NCBI GenBank assembly: GCA_945787305.1
Contig: CALZIH010000186.1
Location: 1-6,015 of the forward strand
Length of the DNA stretch: 6,015 nucleotides
Reading direction: 5' to 3'
Origin: an uncultured Desulfobulbaceae bacterium
GTDB lineage: Bacteria > Desulfobacterota > Desulfobulbia > Desulfobulbales > Desulfobulbaceae
The position numbers and the translations under genes were made by a program. Below, one piece after another: positions 5,533 through 6,015 of the stretch (position 1 is its first letter; each line of letters starts with the position of its first letter). The notes under the pieces were generated by a model that saw only the letters and a list, made by a program, of their open reading frames with translations, was not told the DNA's origin and did not search any database.

Positions 5533-5865
5533 ATGCCTCACGACACATATAATTGTAATGCAGGGTGCCCGGTGGAAGCGACAATGGAGGTTATCGGGGG
5601 GAAGTGGAAGGGGGTTATTCTCTATCATCTGCTGGAGAAAACCTATCGTTTTGGTGAACTGAAGAAAATTATGCCAGGGATCACCCAGCACACCTTGACC
5701 AAACAGCTCCGTGATTTGGAACGTTTTGACATTGTCAACCGTAAGGTGTATGCGGAAGTACCCCCAAGGGTGGAATATTCACTTACTGAGCGTGGAGAAA
5801 GTCTGCGGGAAATTATTTTTATGATGCGTGACTGGGGTGTGGCCAATTTAGCCTTTACCAAATAG
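5533..5865 (+). CDS. HxlR-family winged-helix transcriptional regulator
   Basis: A 110-residue DNA-binding protein of normal length for the family. CPVEATMEVIGGKW (12-25) is the hallmark N-terminal motif of HxlR proteins, with C12 at the conserved cysteine position used for redox or electrophile sensing in relatives such as YodB; a second cysteine, C8, is close by. The recognition helix is about 50-62 (ITQHTLTKQLRDL), the wing about 70-83 (RKVYAEVPPRVEYS), followed by LTERG and a C-terminal dimerisation helix (90-103). The ATG follows a weak GGAAA site. It is divergent from the - strand remnants of an MDR protein and a crotonase and shares a palindromic operator with them. Likely role: repressor of a detoxification-type oxidoreductase and of itself. 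Its original target may now be lost; the SDR operon further on is another candidate. Confidence 0.9.
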   Translation: MPHDTYNCNAGCPVEATMEVIGGKWKGVILYHLLEKTYRFGELKKIMPGITQHTLTKQLRDLERFDIVNRKVYAEVPPRVEYSLTERGESLREIIFMMRDWGVANLAFTK

Positions 5866-5955
5866 GCTGGGTAATTCCTCAAATTACAAGATCAAAGCCT
5901 CGGATTCTTCGTTTACCTGATCTCGAACGAAAAACCTGATTATTCAAGACACCCT

Positions 5956-6015
5956 TTATTGTACTTCAAAAACAACAGGAGCCTCTGGGCCATAGGTATC
6001 TTCATCATACTCTTC
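5956..6015 (-). CDS. Possible C-terminal end of a gene entering from the right
   Basis: The - strand frame is open from the window edge for 19 codons to the TAA at 5956 and reads EEYDEDTYGPEAPVVFEVQ, an acidic tail with a plausible last beta strand. Another - strand frame is also open here, so the assignment is weak. No family can be named. It would converge with the HxlR gene, leaving about 90 nt between their stops. Confidence 0.35.
   Translation of the reverse strand, partial: EEYDEDTYGPEAPVVFEVQ

Noticed and set aside
5330..5584. A - strand frame with FLGDAGSGKG, resembling a P-loop
   Set aside because: The motif lacks the required Ser/Thr after GK, the rest looks non-coding, and the frame overlaps both the regulator's start and the MDR-like tail in another frame.
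5871..5887. GTAATT-CCTCA-AATTAC hairpin after the HxlR gene as a terminator
   Set aside because: A 6-bp AT-rich stem without a following T-run is too weak to call.
1..6015. tRNA, rRNA, CRISPR array or replication origin
   Set aside because: No cloverleaf, rRNA-like block, regular spaced repeat or iteron cluster was seen on either strand.

Overview
The window looks like a piece of accessory chromosome from an anaerobic Gram-negative bacterium of moderate GC content. A Desulfobacterota (sulfate-reducer-like) host is my best guess. It rests on the style of the radical SAM protein, the HxlR/SDR/crotonase gene set and an exported beta-rich protein remnant. No rRNA or other marker gene is present, so the taxonomy is inference only.

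Left third (about 1-2430): a compact unit of two tyrosine recombinases on the + strand. It has an extended -10 promoter and a perfect Shine-Dalgarno sequence. The second gene starts 89 nt inside the first, in another frame. Both proteins keep all the catalytic residues (R, K, H-x-x-R, H, Y). A perfect 16-bp inverted repeat around a 31-nt loop follows the second gene. The whole unit is bracketed by a pair of inverted sequences (76-101 and 2355-2380) that share 5 nt and 13 nt at identical spacing. I read this as a small mobile element of the recombinase-in-tandem kind, related in layout to RIT elements but with two recombinases rather than three and no cargo.

Middle (about 2430-3070): two tail-to-tail coding remnants without start codons. 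One is a + strand C-terminal fragment of unknown family. The other is a - strand fragment of an exported beta-sandwich-like protein. The latter lies directly behind, and in frame with, the amber stop of the radical SAM gene.

Right half (about 3070-5870): a two-gene - strand operon of a short-chain dehydrogenase and a radical SAM protein, 18 nt apart, with a predicted promoter and a leader hairpin. Upstream lie two further C-terminal remnants on the - strand, from an enoyl-CoA hydratase and probably a zinc-type (MDR) oxidoreductase. An intact, divergent HxlR-family regulator follows, with a TAGTAT-N8-ATACTA operator in the shared intergenic region. HxlR regulators commonly control adjacent oxidoreductases, so the regulator may have outlived its original target. 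The last 60 bases appear to hold the end of another - strand gene.

Overall the window combines a possibly active site-specific recombination element with a strip of gene decay: four separate gene fragments keep only a C-terminal end.
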